DNA from: a virus
Virus record (IMG/VR): IMGVR_UViG_3300046167_000150
Span: 1-25,981 of that record
DNA length: 25,981 bases
Direction: 5' to 3' (one strand)
In this document: in pieces, positions 19,601 to 25,981 of the stretch
Layout: every line of letters starts with the position of its first letter
Position numbering within the stretch: position 1 is the stretch's first letter
Position numbers and translations under genes: made by a program
The notes under the pieces: generated by a model
Databases searched by the model: none
The model's input: the letters and a program-made list of their open reading frames with translations, nothing else
What the model was told of the DNA's origin: nothing

Positions 19601-20226
19601 AGTTCAAGCAATCGGTAAGGAGTTAATAAGTGGTCTACCATTAAAGGCAATTCACTTGCAATAGTTCCAGTAACAACATCTTGTCTGTTTTCATAGTAAC
19701 GACCAACGATGATATAAATAGCTTGTACTATTGGAGCTGGAACGTCACTAGCTGTTCCACCTACTATAAACTCAACCTCTACAGCGTTTGGTCTTTCGTA
19801 AGTGTTTGGAAAGTCTCCATTCTCCGATTCATATATCCTTCCTGGTCTTACCTTAGTATCTACATCGTAATTAGATGCTGCTAAGGTTTGTAATGTATTG
19901 TCGGCATCGTAATACTTAATGTGAGTAACACTAGCAACATCTCCTACTTGTAAGTCAATGTAAGGAGGAAACTCATCGTAAAAAATATTGTACGTCTGAG
20001 TCATTAATCTACGTCTAGTGAACTCTTCTACAACTTGCGTAGCAACATTAATCAAAGACGTAATATAAGTATTGTCATCGTCATAGTCTGAGTCTATTCT
20101 TAAAAATGCTTTAGCCTCTGATAATGATATTACCGTAGACGTTGGAGCAGTCTTTAGAACTAACTTACCATAAGGCACATAGTCAGAGCCTCTTAATGTG
20201 TTAAAGTTGTAGTTATAGTATTCCAT
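19597..20226 (-). CDS. Head-tail connector (gp6-like adaptor), 209 aa
   Basis: Adaptor protein that binds under the portal. The core follows the Phage_connect_1 / gp6-like family (PF05135): SLSEAKAFLRIDSDYDDDNT (35-54), YITSLINVATQVVEEFTRRR (55-74), LMTQTYNIFYDEFPP (75-89), and a long loop with strands, then VPAPIVQAIYIIVGRYYENR (about 164-183). The order after the major capsid gene is usual. The gene is separated from the capsid gene by a terminator-like hairpin, so its expression should be lower than that of capsid. It overlaps the head-closure gene by four bases. Confidence 0.88.
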   Translation of the reverse strand: MEYYNYNFNTLRGSDYVPYGKLVLKTAPTSTVISLSEAKAFLRIDSDYDDDNTYITSLINVATQVVEEFTRRRLMTQTYNIFYDEFPPYIDLQVGDVASVTHIKYYDADNTLQTLAASNYDVDTKVRPGRIYESENGDFPNTYERPNAVEVEFIVGGTASDVPAPIVQAIYIIVGRYYENRQDVVTGTIASELPLMVDHLLTPYRLLEL

Positions 20227-20227
20227 T

Positions 20228-20264
20228 TTAAAAAATTAATGGAGAGAGTGTTTCCACTCCCTCC
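20228..20264 (-). terminator. Terminator/attenuator after the major capsid gene
   Basis: The minus strand has GGAGGGAGTG-GAAA-CACTCTCTCC (20241-20264), a 10-bp stem with one G-U pair and a GNRA loop, followed by an ATTAATTTTTT tract. It lies 15 bases after the capsid stop. It should lower expression of connector and later genes relative to capsid protein, a common arrangement. Confidence 0.85.
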
Positions 20265-20279
20265 GTTAAAATAAACAAA

Positions 20280-21485
20280 TTATGCTTCAATCAATTTAAC
20301 AAAAGCAGTATCATTTTGTACACAGTCTCCGTCTACTAAAGAAGTCAAGATGTATCTTGGCTCACCAGTAGCAGCTCCACTGTATATATCATAAATAACG
20401 TCTAAACCACCGAACTGGGCGATGTGACATTTTGAGAAGTCTGCGAATAGAGCATGGTCTTTACCAGCAACTCCACCGTTACCTACGTTAGGAGATACGA
20501 AAGAGAAGTACCCGTTAAGCTCTTTTCTAGCGTTATCATAAATAGGAGAAACATTAGAAACTTGAGCTAATCCTTTTACTGTAGCGTAAGCAGATGGGTT
20601 CAATAAATAAGCCATTCTAGCTCCGTTTATTTGTACGCCATTAGCTATTAAGTCAGTTTCCATCTCTAACCAATCAGCAGCAGTAACCGTAGTTGGTCCA
20701 GTAGCAGCGTCAGCGAAGATAGAAGTAGGAGCGTTAGATACGTCACTAGTTCCTAATAAAGCAGCTTCTAAAGTAGCAGCAACAGATGCAGCCATATTTC
20801 TTCTTAATGCAGCCTCGATAGAAGCATTTTGAGCGATAGCCTCAGCAGAAACATTAACAATAGAGATAAGTTTCTTAGGCTCTAAAGTAACGCTAGAAGC
20901 AGTACCATTAGCAGCTGGAGCAGAGCCACCAGTCTCAGCAACGAAGCCAGAGTTGATAGCACTAAATACTGGGAACTTCATATTGTCTACACCAGAGTAG
21001 AAATTAGCACCAGCAGAAGCTAAAACTAAGTTTGCTTCTAGTTGGTCAGTCCAAGCCATAACCTCAGTAGCGTTACCAGCAGCAGTAGCTACAGCAGCAC
21101 GAGTTAGGATTGAAGATGGTATAGCAATACCTTTGAATGATTGACCAGTGTAACGAGCCTCGTTTCTTGCTTCTTGGTCCATCTCTTTTACAAGACCTTC
21201 TAAACGACCAGTTGCAGCTTGATTCATAGCATCTTGGAAAGAATAGTCTCTCACTTCGCTAGGAGTGTTTTCTGTTACTTCTTTAACAGCTTTAGTAGCT
21301 TGAAGTTTTTCAAAAGATTCAGCTCTTACAGCCATCTTGTTTAACTCCTCAACTTTTTCATTTAAAGAGTCAAAGTTGCTTTGCTCATCAGAAGATAAGT
21401 CACGACCTTCAGCAGATGCTACAAGTCCTTCCATCTTTTCGATAACCTCAGCTCTTTCCTCTTTGTAAGATTTTGAGTTTTTCAT
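20280..21485 (-). CDS. Major capsid protein, HK97 fold, 401 aa
   Basis: Phage_capsid family (PF05065). Residues 1-~100 form the charged, coiled-coil delta domain that serves as internal scaffold and is normally removed by the prohead protease (e.g. RAEVIEKMEGLVASAEGRDL, 10-29). The mature part begins near the FKGIAIPSSILTRAA stretch (about 117-131). MKFPVFSAINSGFVAETGGS (about 168-187) corresponds to the N-arm/E-loop region, followed by KKLISIVNVSAEAIAQN (about 203-219), and the A-domain at the C-terminus with YIL TSLVDGDCVQNDTAFVKL (about 377-397). It has its own attenuator downstream and is likely the most abundant virion protein. A scaffold gene is absent, in keeping with the delta domain. 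Confidence 0.95.
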   Translation of the reverse strand: MKNSKSYKEERAEVIEKMEGLVASAEGRDLSSDEQSNFDSLNEKVEELNKMAVRAESFEKLQATKAVKEVTENTPSEVRDYSFQDAMNQAATGRLEGLVKEMDQEARNEARYTGQSFKGIAIPSSILTRAAVATAAGNATEVMAWTDQLEANLVLASAGANFYSGVDNMKFPVFSAINSGFVAETGGSAPAANGTASSVTLEPKKLISIVNVSAEAIAQNASIEAALRRNMAASVAATLEAALLGTSDVSNAPTSIFADAATGPTTVTAADWLEMETDLIANGVQINGARMAYLLNPSAYATVKGLAQVSNVSPIYDNARKELNGYFSFVSPNVGNGGVAGKDHALFADFSKCHIAQFGGLDVIYDIYSGAATGEPRYILTSLVDGDCVQNDTAFVKLIEA

Positions 21486-21502
21486 TTTATAGAAAATTAA
21501 TA

Positions 21503-22339
21503 TTAATATTTATTTTTTAAGATTTTTAAACGCATTTCATTGAGGGAGCGCTGTTTCAAATCTTCTTCTTCTTTTATACCCTCTAATTTTTCAGCCTCTA
21601 AACTTTCTTCTAGTTTTTTAGCTTCTTCTTTTTCTTGCCATTGTTCCATAGAACGTAAAGCAACAGAGCTACTAGCAGCATCATAAGCTGGATATGTTAC
21701 ACTCGATACATCGTAAAGCCTAGATACTTTGTTAATCGTTCTGTAGTTAGTTCCGTCTTTTACCTCCCAAGAGTCATCCTCTACAATAAATGCAAAGCTA
21801 GACTGGTTAATAGTACCGTCTTTTAGTAACTCGATTAAGTCTCTTGAAGTTGATACATTAGGATTTAATTTAGCTTCGTACTTTAGACCTCTCTCATCAA
21901 CAGATAGTCTTAGCGTTCCGTTAGTAGTTCTAGCTAGTGGTAAGCCATCGTGATTAATTAAGAAACGTACATCGTCCTCTAAACGTCCTTCAAAAGCACC
22001 AGGAGCTATAAACTCTCTAAAGCCTCCTAAGTCATTTGACTCACTATTAAAGACTGCACCGTAGCCTACTACTACTGGATTCTCTCCGTCCATTCTTAGC
22101 TCTAAGTCTTGAACATTAAATGTTCTTACTTCTTTATTTTTCATATCTATAAATTTTTCTTCTTTACCTATTTCTTTTATCTTTCTTTTAGTCCAAGCAA
22201 AGCCTACATCTCCACCCCATAATGCCCAAGCTATTCTACCAGCAGATGGATAACCTTCGTCTCCACTATAAAAGCCTTGTCCTTCTTTGTCTACTTCGTG
22301 TCTACTAAAATAAGAGTACATTCTCTTTATTGATTTCAA
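21503..22339 (-). CDS. Prohead protease (S78) with C-terminal part of an extra module
   Basis: The HK97 prohead protease (Peptidase_S78, PF04586) matures the capsid. The protease domain starts at about residue 66 (MKNKEVRTFNVQDLELR) and has VVVGYGAVFNS (89-99), the catalytic His in FLINHDG (H130), the catalytic Ser in NQSSFAF (S181), and DVSSVTYPAYDA (210-221). A charged helical tail follows. Ahead of it, residues 4-50 (IKRMYSYFSRHEVDKEG, GYPSAGRIAWALWGGD) are a conserved phage module that normally continues from ARDIKNRVNLS, now encoded in another frame upstream. The first codon is TTG at 22337-22339, two codons after a stop, so it is not a credible natural start. An ATG at 22144 could start the protease alone. 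See the frameshift finding. Confidence 0.9.
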   Translation of the reverse strand: MKSIKRMYSYFSRHEVDKEGQGFYSGDEGYPSAGRIAWALWGGDVGFAWTKRKIKEIGKEEKFIDMKNKEVRTFNVQDLELRMDGENPVVVGYGAVFNSESNDLGGFREFIAPGAFEGRLEDDVRFLINHDGLPLARTTNGTLRLSVDERGLKYEAKLNPNVSTSRDLIELLKDGTINQSSFAFIVEDDSWEVKDGTNYRTINKVSRLYDVSSVTYPAYDAASSSVALRSMEQWQEKEEAKKLEESLEAEKLEGIKEEEDLKQRSLNEMRLKILKNKY

Positions 22340-22625
22340 TACTTAGATTTACTCTGTTCTTAATATCTCTAGCTCTTGCAACTCCTACCTCTGTACCTCC
22401 ACGTCCAAACTCCTCACGCCATTCTAAGCCTTGTGAAGCTTCGTCTGCCATCTCTTGAGTTGGCTTAGTGTTTATATCCTCTAACGCTCTTTCCTCTTCT
22501 AATTGTAAAGAACAGATTGCTAACCTTTGGTCATCTTCATACTCCTCTACCATAGTATCATCAGCCATACATCTTTCGATGAACTCCTCGTTAGTCTCGT
22601 CTATATTTTTAGTAGGTATCGGCAT
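22305..22625 (-). CDS. N-terminal module of the protease gene (broken by frameshift)
   Basis: Open frame of 106 aa, continuous with the portal stop (adjacent TAG-ATG at 22625-22628). It contains FIERCMADDTMVEEYEDDQR (15-34) and LAIC (35-38), a Cys-containing motif common at the start of phage structural genes between portal and protease. It continues with GLEWREEFGRGGTEVGVARA (66-85) and RDIKNRVNLSIE (86-97). From there the homologous continuation SIKRMYSYF is found in the next frame, so the last nine residues (INKENVLLF) are an out-of-frame tail. With one A removed from the AAA at 22334-22336 both frames would join into about 373 aa. Role is unknown; the position suggests a capsid assembly factor. 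Confidence 0.75.
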   Translation of the reverse strand: MPIPTKNIDETNEEFIERCMADDTMVEEYEDDQRLAICSLQLEEERALEDINTKPTQEMADEASQGLEWREEFGRGGTEVGVARARDIKNRVNLSIEINKENVLLF

Positions 22626-23333
22626 CTATTCTTTGTCCTCCTCTTCTATGTCTCCAACTGGAGCAAAGTTTAACGGCATAAATAACTGGTCGCCCTCTGG
22701 TCCTACTCTATTCAAGTCCTCCATTCGTCTAATCTCATTAATAGACAAAGCACCTATACTAGCCATCTCTCTGTAATAGGTAGCACGTGAGGAACTATCT
22801 CCTCTTAGTAAAGCATTAGCATCTAGCTTAATAGTAAACGAGCCAAACTCTGTTTCTCTAAATAGCTTTCTGTTAAGCTCTTGCTCTACCATTACCATAT
22901 AAGGCATTAGCGTAAATCTTACAAAGTCTATACTCAAAGCCTCAATACTTGAATAGTTAGCAGCTTTCTCTAAGTGACCTATTAAAGATAATGGCACTTT
23001 AAATATTCTAGCTACTTCCTCAATCTGAAATCTACGAGTCTCTAAAAGCTGATACTTATTAGCATCAATATTAGTTTGCTCAAATGTCATACCCTCCTCT
23101 AAGATAGCAGTCTTACCAGCTACAAACGAGCCACTATAGTTCTGATTCCAACTATTTTTAAGTCTTGCTACAGCTTCTTTACTTAGTTTGCCTGGATGTT
23201 TAATTACTCCACCAACTTGAGCAGAGTTACCAAGATAACTATTTGCTGTATCGTTAGCAGCTATAGAAGTAGCTATTGTAGTGTTCTGAGCTTTCAATAC
23301 GCTAACTCCCTCACAACCATTAAACGATAAGTT
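22626..23333 (-). CDS. Portal protein, C-terminal part
   Basis: C-terminal 235 residues of an HK97-type portal (Phage_portal, PF04860). It starts in the conserved NLSFNGCEGVSVLKAQNT, continues with QVGGVIKHPGKLSKEAVARL and KTAILEEGMTFEQTNIDANK, then FQIEEVARIFKVPLSLIGHL and the tail-side ERK-type element VEQELNRKLF. No ATG lies near the beginning; the first usable start in this frame would be a TTG at 23295-23297, in the middle of a conserved stretch, so the piece is not an independent gene. It continues the frame of the N-terminal part after a one-base shift. Together they give about 396 aa, the normal length for this family. The portal dodecamer is the DNA gate of the head. Confidence 0.93.
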   Translation of the reverse strand, partial: NLSFNGCEGVSVLKAQNTTIATSIAANDTANSYLGNSAQVGGVIKHPGKLSKEAVARLKNSWNQNYSGSFVAGKTAILEEGMTFEQTNIDANKYQLLETRRFQIEEVARIFKVPLSLIGHLEKAANYSSIEALSIDFVRFTLMPYMVMVEQELNRKLFRETEFGSFTIKLDANALLRGDSSSRATYYREMASIGALSINEIRRMEDLNRVGPEGDQLFMPLNFAPVGDIEEEDKE

Positions 23334-23815
23334 AAAAAGTGTAACATATCTTCCTTCATTACTCCTATCTCATAGTCTTTAATGTCGTAGTATATTTGTC
23401 CTTCGTGCTTTATTACTTTAACATCTTCTGGATTGATAGGAATAAGAGAGATTGGTCTTGCGTTGCTATCTCTCTCAATATAAAAATACGCATTCCCCTC
23501 TAGCAATAAGTTAGTCATTAGAGTATCTAGGAATGTGTATGGTGTCATATACTCGTTAGGATTACGAGCTAGTAGTCGGTAGATTGGATGGCTAACGTCA
23601 GTTATTTTGTCGTCATCCTCCTCGACTCTGTAAACTTTTATGGGTAGACTTGCTATTGATTCGCTGATAACTCTAACACACGCAAAGACTGCGCTGAATG
23701 TTAAAGATGTATCTCTAGTTACTGCTGTTCTGTTGGCTGCACCATAGCCACCGAAAACTGCCTTTAAAAAATTATCGCCCCTCTTCTCAGAACGCAAGAA
23801 GTCAAATAGTCCCAT
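23294..23815 (-). CDS. Portal protein, N-terminal part
   Basis: The first 160 residues are portal sequence: MGLFDFLRSEKRGDNFLK, then SLTFSAVFACVRVISESIAS (about 37-56), LPIKVYRVEEDDD, HPIYRLLARNPNEYMTPYTF (about 76-95), LDTLMTNLLLEGNAYFYIER (96-115) and the strand after PISLIPINPEDVKV; MKEDMLHF (153-160) introduces the hinge of the portal. The following 13 residues (LTYRLMVVRELAY) do not fit the family; the correct continuation NLSFNGCEGV is found one base back. The break is at the five-T run on the coding strand, positions 23334-23338. Start ATG at 23815 lies 42 bases after the terminase stop. Confidence 0.93.
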   Translation of the reverse strand: MGLFDFLRSEKRGDNFLKAVFGGYGAANRTAVTRDTSLTFSAVFACVRVISESIASLPIKVYRVEEDDDKITDVSHPIYRLLARNPNEYMTPYTFLDTLMTNLLLEGNAYFYIERDSNARPISLIPINPEDVKVIKHEGQIYYDIKDYEIGVMKEDMLHFLTYRLMVVRELAY

Positions 23816-23833
23816 AAAATTGTAATTACATTA

Positions 23834-23862
23834 CAAAGATAAGAGAAATCGCAAAAGTCAAA
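23834..23862 (-). promoter_or_regulatory. Weak candidate promoter before the portal gene
   Basis: The minus strand has TTTG (23859-23862) followed by 17 bases and TATCTTTG (23834-23841), which fits the Bacteroidota -7 box, but the spacing is two to four bases shorter than usual. Immediately downstream an inverted repeat TTGTAAT-GTA-ATTACAA (23820-23836) overlaps the box, and could be an operator. It may be chance in an A+T-rich gap of 42 bases. Confidence 0.25.
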
Positions 23863-25426
23863 TCCATACAATACCTTTATCATCATAGGTAGAAGTGTCG
23901 CTACTATCGTCATTCATATAACATCCTAGAGCCATAACAAGTGCAACCATTCCATCAATCTTCTCAGTTGATTTACTCTTATCCATTTTGATGTTTCCAG
24001 CTGGGTCTGTTTTCATAGCTAAGTTAGAACACATCCACCTCAACACTTTGTTACCAGCGTGGTTAATCTGTTTGCCAAGTACTAGCTTCTCAAGTTCTTT
24101 AGTTGGTGCTGACATACTAGCAAAGCCTTGTCCGTAACTTTCCATAGGTAATCCATCCTCTGTTAAATCAATCACTAACTGACTTGAGTTCCATCTATCG
24201 TAGGCAATAGACTTGATGTTTACAACCTCAGCTACTTCTTTAATTTTTTTCTTGATGTAATTGTAATCGGTGACATCGCCATCTGTGAGTTCCATTAGTC
24301 TCTCTTTCTCCCAACCTATGTAGTCTACTTGGTCTCTTCTACTTCTTATAAAAGCATTTTCTTTAGGAGCAAAGAAGTAAGGTATTACCGTAAACCTATC
24401 ATCCTCTGGAATGATTAAAAGAAATGCGCTGATGTCTCTAACCGAAGCTAAATCTAATCCAGCGTAAGCAGTCATACCTTTATAATCTTCTAAGTTAATT
24501 GGAGCTTTATTGCACTCCATCCATTGCTGGTCACTAAGCCACTTACTAGCTGAACTCATCCATTGGTTGAGGTGTAGCATTCTAAAAGTGTTCTCATAGC
24601 TAGGTAGCTTGATGGCTTTCTCTTGTTCTCTTTTGAGATAGTCTAATTTAACTACTCCACTATCAAGACCAGGATTAGCAATCTTCAAAGCCTCCTCACT
24701 TGTCCAATCTGTTTCTAAATCACAAGCATATTTAACATAGTAGAAACTCGAATCGTCTATGATTTGTTCAGCCACTTTCCTTCCGTATTCTTCTGTCTTG
24801 TAACATATCGACTCTCTATTATATCCAGCAGTAGTAATTGCTATTGTCATTGGCTGACGTCTACTACCTACCGATGTTGTTAGAGCATCCCATAAGCTAG
24901 AATCTTTCTGAACGAAAAACTCATCCATACAAATAAAACTGGCGTTGTATCCAAACTTACTAGAAGCCTCAGAACTGATAGCCTTAAATGCTGAGTTGCT
25001 TTTCTCGTGTATAATAGAGTTCTTAAATACTTTCAGATTCTTGTTTAGTTGATTGTCAGCTCTAACCATTCCACTAGCTACGTCAAATATAATTCCAGCT
25101 TGTTGTCTATCTCCAGCAGCAATATAACATTCAGCAGATGGCTCGTTGTCGGCTAGTAACATATACAAAGCTATTGCACTTATTAAAGTAGACTTACCGT
25201 TCTTTCTTGGTAGACAAATGTAAGCAGTTCTAAATCTCCTTAGTCCACTATCTCTATACTTCCAACCAAATAAATCTCTTACAATTGTTTTTTGAAATGG
25301 CTCTAACTTAAATGGCTGACCTCCTAACTCTCCTTTGATGTGCTTGATGTGATTCTCTATAAAGTAGACTACTCTATCGGCTGCCTTGTCATCAAAGTAA
25401 AAAGTCTTGTCCTCTTTAAGTTTCAT
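23858..25426 (-). CDS. terL: Terminase large subunit, 522 aa
   Basis: ATPase-nuclease motor that packages DNA (Terminase_1, PF03354). Walker A-like LPRKNGKST at 72-80; Walker B FICMDE at 164-169 with the catalytic Glu; coupling motif TTAGYN (198-203). The C-terminal nuclease has GLDLASVRD (323-331, first Asp D325), IAYDRW (407-412, D410) and the final acidic residue in KIDGMVALVMALG (489-501, D491). All catalytic residues are intact and length is normal. It shares one base with the small subunit stop at 25426. This family is often linked with cohesive-end (HK97-like) packaging, which agrees with the presence of an HNH protein, but the packaging mode is not shown here. Confidence 0.97.
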   Translation of the reverse strand: MKLKEDKTFYFDDKAADRVVYFIENHIKHIKGELGGQPFKLEPFQKTIVRDLFGWKYRDSGLRRFRTAYICLPRKNGKSTLISAIALYMLLADNEPSAECYIAAGDRQQAGIIFDVASGMVRADNQLNKNLKVFKNSIIHEKSNSAFKAISSEASSKFGYNASFICMDEFFVQKDSSLWDALTTSVGSRRQPMTIAITTAGYNRESICYKTEEYGRKVAEQIIDDSSFYYVKYACDLETDWTSEEALKIANPGLDSGVVKLDYLKREQEKAIKLPSYENTFRMLHLNQWMSSASKWLSDQQWMECNKAPINLEDYKGMTAYAGLDLASVRDISAFLLIIPEDDRFTVIPYFFAPKENAFIRSRRDQVDYIGWEKERLMELTDGDVTDYNYIKKKIKEVAEVVNIKSIAYDRWNSSQLVIDLTEDGLPMESYGQGFASMSAPTKELEKLVLGKQINHAGNKVLRWMCSNLAMKTDPAGNIKMDKSKSTEKIDGMVALVMALGCYMNDDSSDTSTYDDKGIVWI

Positions 25427-25899
25427 TAGTCAAAGAAATTAAAATCGTCAGTCCTCTCCTCATCTTGCTCTGGCATACTAAGAGATGCTCTGCTGCTGGG
25501 AGTAAATCCAAATTGCGTAGCAATTTTCATTGCATTCTGTAAAGCGTTTTGCATTACTTTATATTTAGGAGCAATCTTACTAGACCTCAACCGACCATCT
25601 TTGTCAACGGTCTGCTCTGTAAAGTTGCCTTGTAACTCTTGAGCTATCTCTCTGTAAATCCCTATCTCATTACAATAAGCTGCTAAGATTGATAAGTCAG
25701 TTAGATGTAACATCTTAATATTGGCTAGTTCGTTAGTAACTAAGTCCCATTCGTCTGCACCTTGTTTATTGAGAAAGGAGGGAGCCGAAGGCATTGAGAC
25801 AACTGCCGAAGTCTCCATCTCGTTTCCCACTAGTCGAGACTTTTCAATAGTACCTTTTAGCTCCTTTACTTTTGTTGGTATTTTTTTTCTCCCTCTCAT
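25426..25899 (-). CDS. terS: Terminase small subunit, P27 family
   Basis: DNA-recognition subunit of the packaging motor, P27 type (Terminase_4, PF05119). MRGRKKIPTKVKELKGT (1-17) is the characteristic start, followed by APSFLNKQGADEWDLVTNEL (about 39-58), LTDLSILAAYCNEIGIYREI (66-85), and SSKIAPKYKVMQNALQNAMK (about 105-124), then FGFTPSSRASL (130-140), the typical end of P27 proteins. The acidic tail ends in DDFNFFD. It is the first gene of the late region in this window; its promoter must lie further upstream, since the 82 bases to the window edge have no recognisable promoter. Confidence 0.93.
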   Translation of the reverse strand: MRGRKKIPTKVKELKGTIEKSRLVGNEMETSAVVSMPSAPSFLNKQGADEWDLVTNELANIKMLHLTDLSILAAYCNEIGIYREIAQELQGNFTEQTVDKDGRLRSSKIAPKYKVMQNALQNAMKIATQFGFTPSSRASLSMPEQDEERTDDFNFFD

Positions 25900-25981
25900 T
25901 AACTGAACTTAAACTGGTTTTAGTTTGGTATATCTATACCCACACGATTTAGATTTAATTTTGCGTAAGAAAAATGAAAGC
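25900..25981. other. Upstream region of terS, no feature recognised
   Basis: Short A+T-rich sequence to the window edge. I see neither a gene, nor a TAnnTTTG box on the minus strand, nor a hairpin with T-run. A direct terminal repeat shared with the left end of the window is not apparent. Confidence 0.5.

Noticed and set aside
22295-22339. TTG at 22337-22339 as a natural start of the protease gene
   Set aside because: A stop lies two codons before it and conserved family sequence continues upstream in another frame, so this start is an artefact of the frame break.
1-25981. Lysogeny genes, tRNAs, CRISPR arrays, insertion sequences
   Set aside because: I looked for integrase and repressor signatures, cloverleaf-like segments, regularly spaced repeats and transposase motifs and found none that I can support.
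1-25981. Direct terminal repeat linking both ends (complete circular genome)
   Set aside because: The first and last bases share no evident repeat, so completeness or circularity cannot be claimed from this sequence.

Overview
The window is about 26 kb of a tailed-phage genome (Caudoviricetes, long non-contractile siphovirus type with an HK97-fold capsid). Every gene I can support lies on the minus strand, so the biological reading direction is from position 25981 down to 1. The DNA is strongly A+T-rich and start codons lack Shine-Dalgarno sequences but have A-rich leaders. The one clear promoter (6769-6800) fits the Bacteroidota pattern TTTG-N20-TAnnTTTG. The host is therefore most likely a member of the Bacteroidota, probably a flavobacterium. 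No integrase, excisionase or CI-type repressor is visible, so a temperate lifestyle is not supported here, although the ends of the genome may lie outside the window.

Late module, 25899 down to 6968: terminase small and large subunits; portal (broken by a frameshift); a capsid-protease gene with an extra N-terminal module (also broken by a frameshift); major capsid protein, followed by an intrinsic terminator; head-tail connector; a head-closure protein fused to a PKD-like domain and DUF285 repeats; a large carbohydrate-binding/LamG-like protein; a small hypothetical; HK97 gp10-like protein; tail terminator; a small basic protein; major tail protein; a tail-assembly chaperone pair joined by a textbook -1 frameshift signal; tape measure; tail-tip protein; a distal structural protein; a lysis cassette (small membrane protein, M15 peptidase, 3TM holin); and a metallophosphoesterase. 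Two hairpins, the second a strong terminator, close this unit at 6876-6941.

Early/replication module, 6739 down to 1: it starts at the Bacteroidota-type promoter and contains small hypothetical and membrane proteins, an OB-fold SSB-like protein with an acidic DLPF tip, a stand-alone DnaA domain IV-like protein, an HTH protein, a winged-helix initiator whose gene contains direct repeats (candidate lambda-O-style origin), several small proteins, a NinG/Rap-type recombination protein, a small HTH protein, an HNH nuclease, a DUF3310 protein and an orphan DNA methyltransferase. No helicase, primase or polymerase is visible, so replication probably relies on host enzymes recruited by the initiator. 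Many adjacent genes overlap by one base (stop-start TAATG), suggesting translational coupling throughout.

Most notable points: the GGGAAAC plus stem-loop frameshift site in the chaperone; two one-base frame breaks in the portal and protease genes, whose downstream fragments begin only at artefactual TTG codons; the neck protein fused to adhesin-like repeats beside a LamG protein; and a G8 slippery run that could join the leftmost gene to the next frame outside the window.
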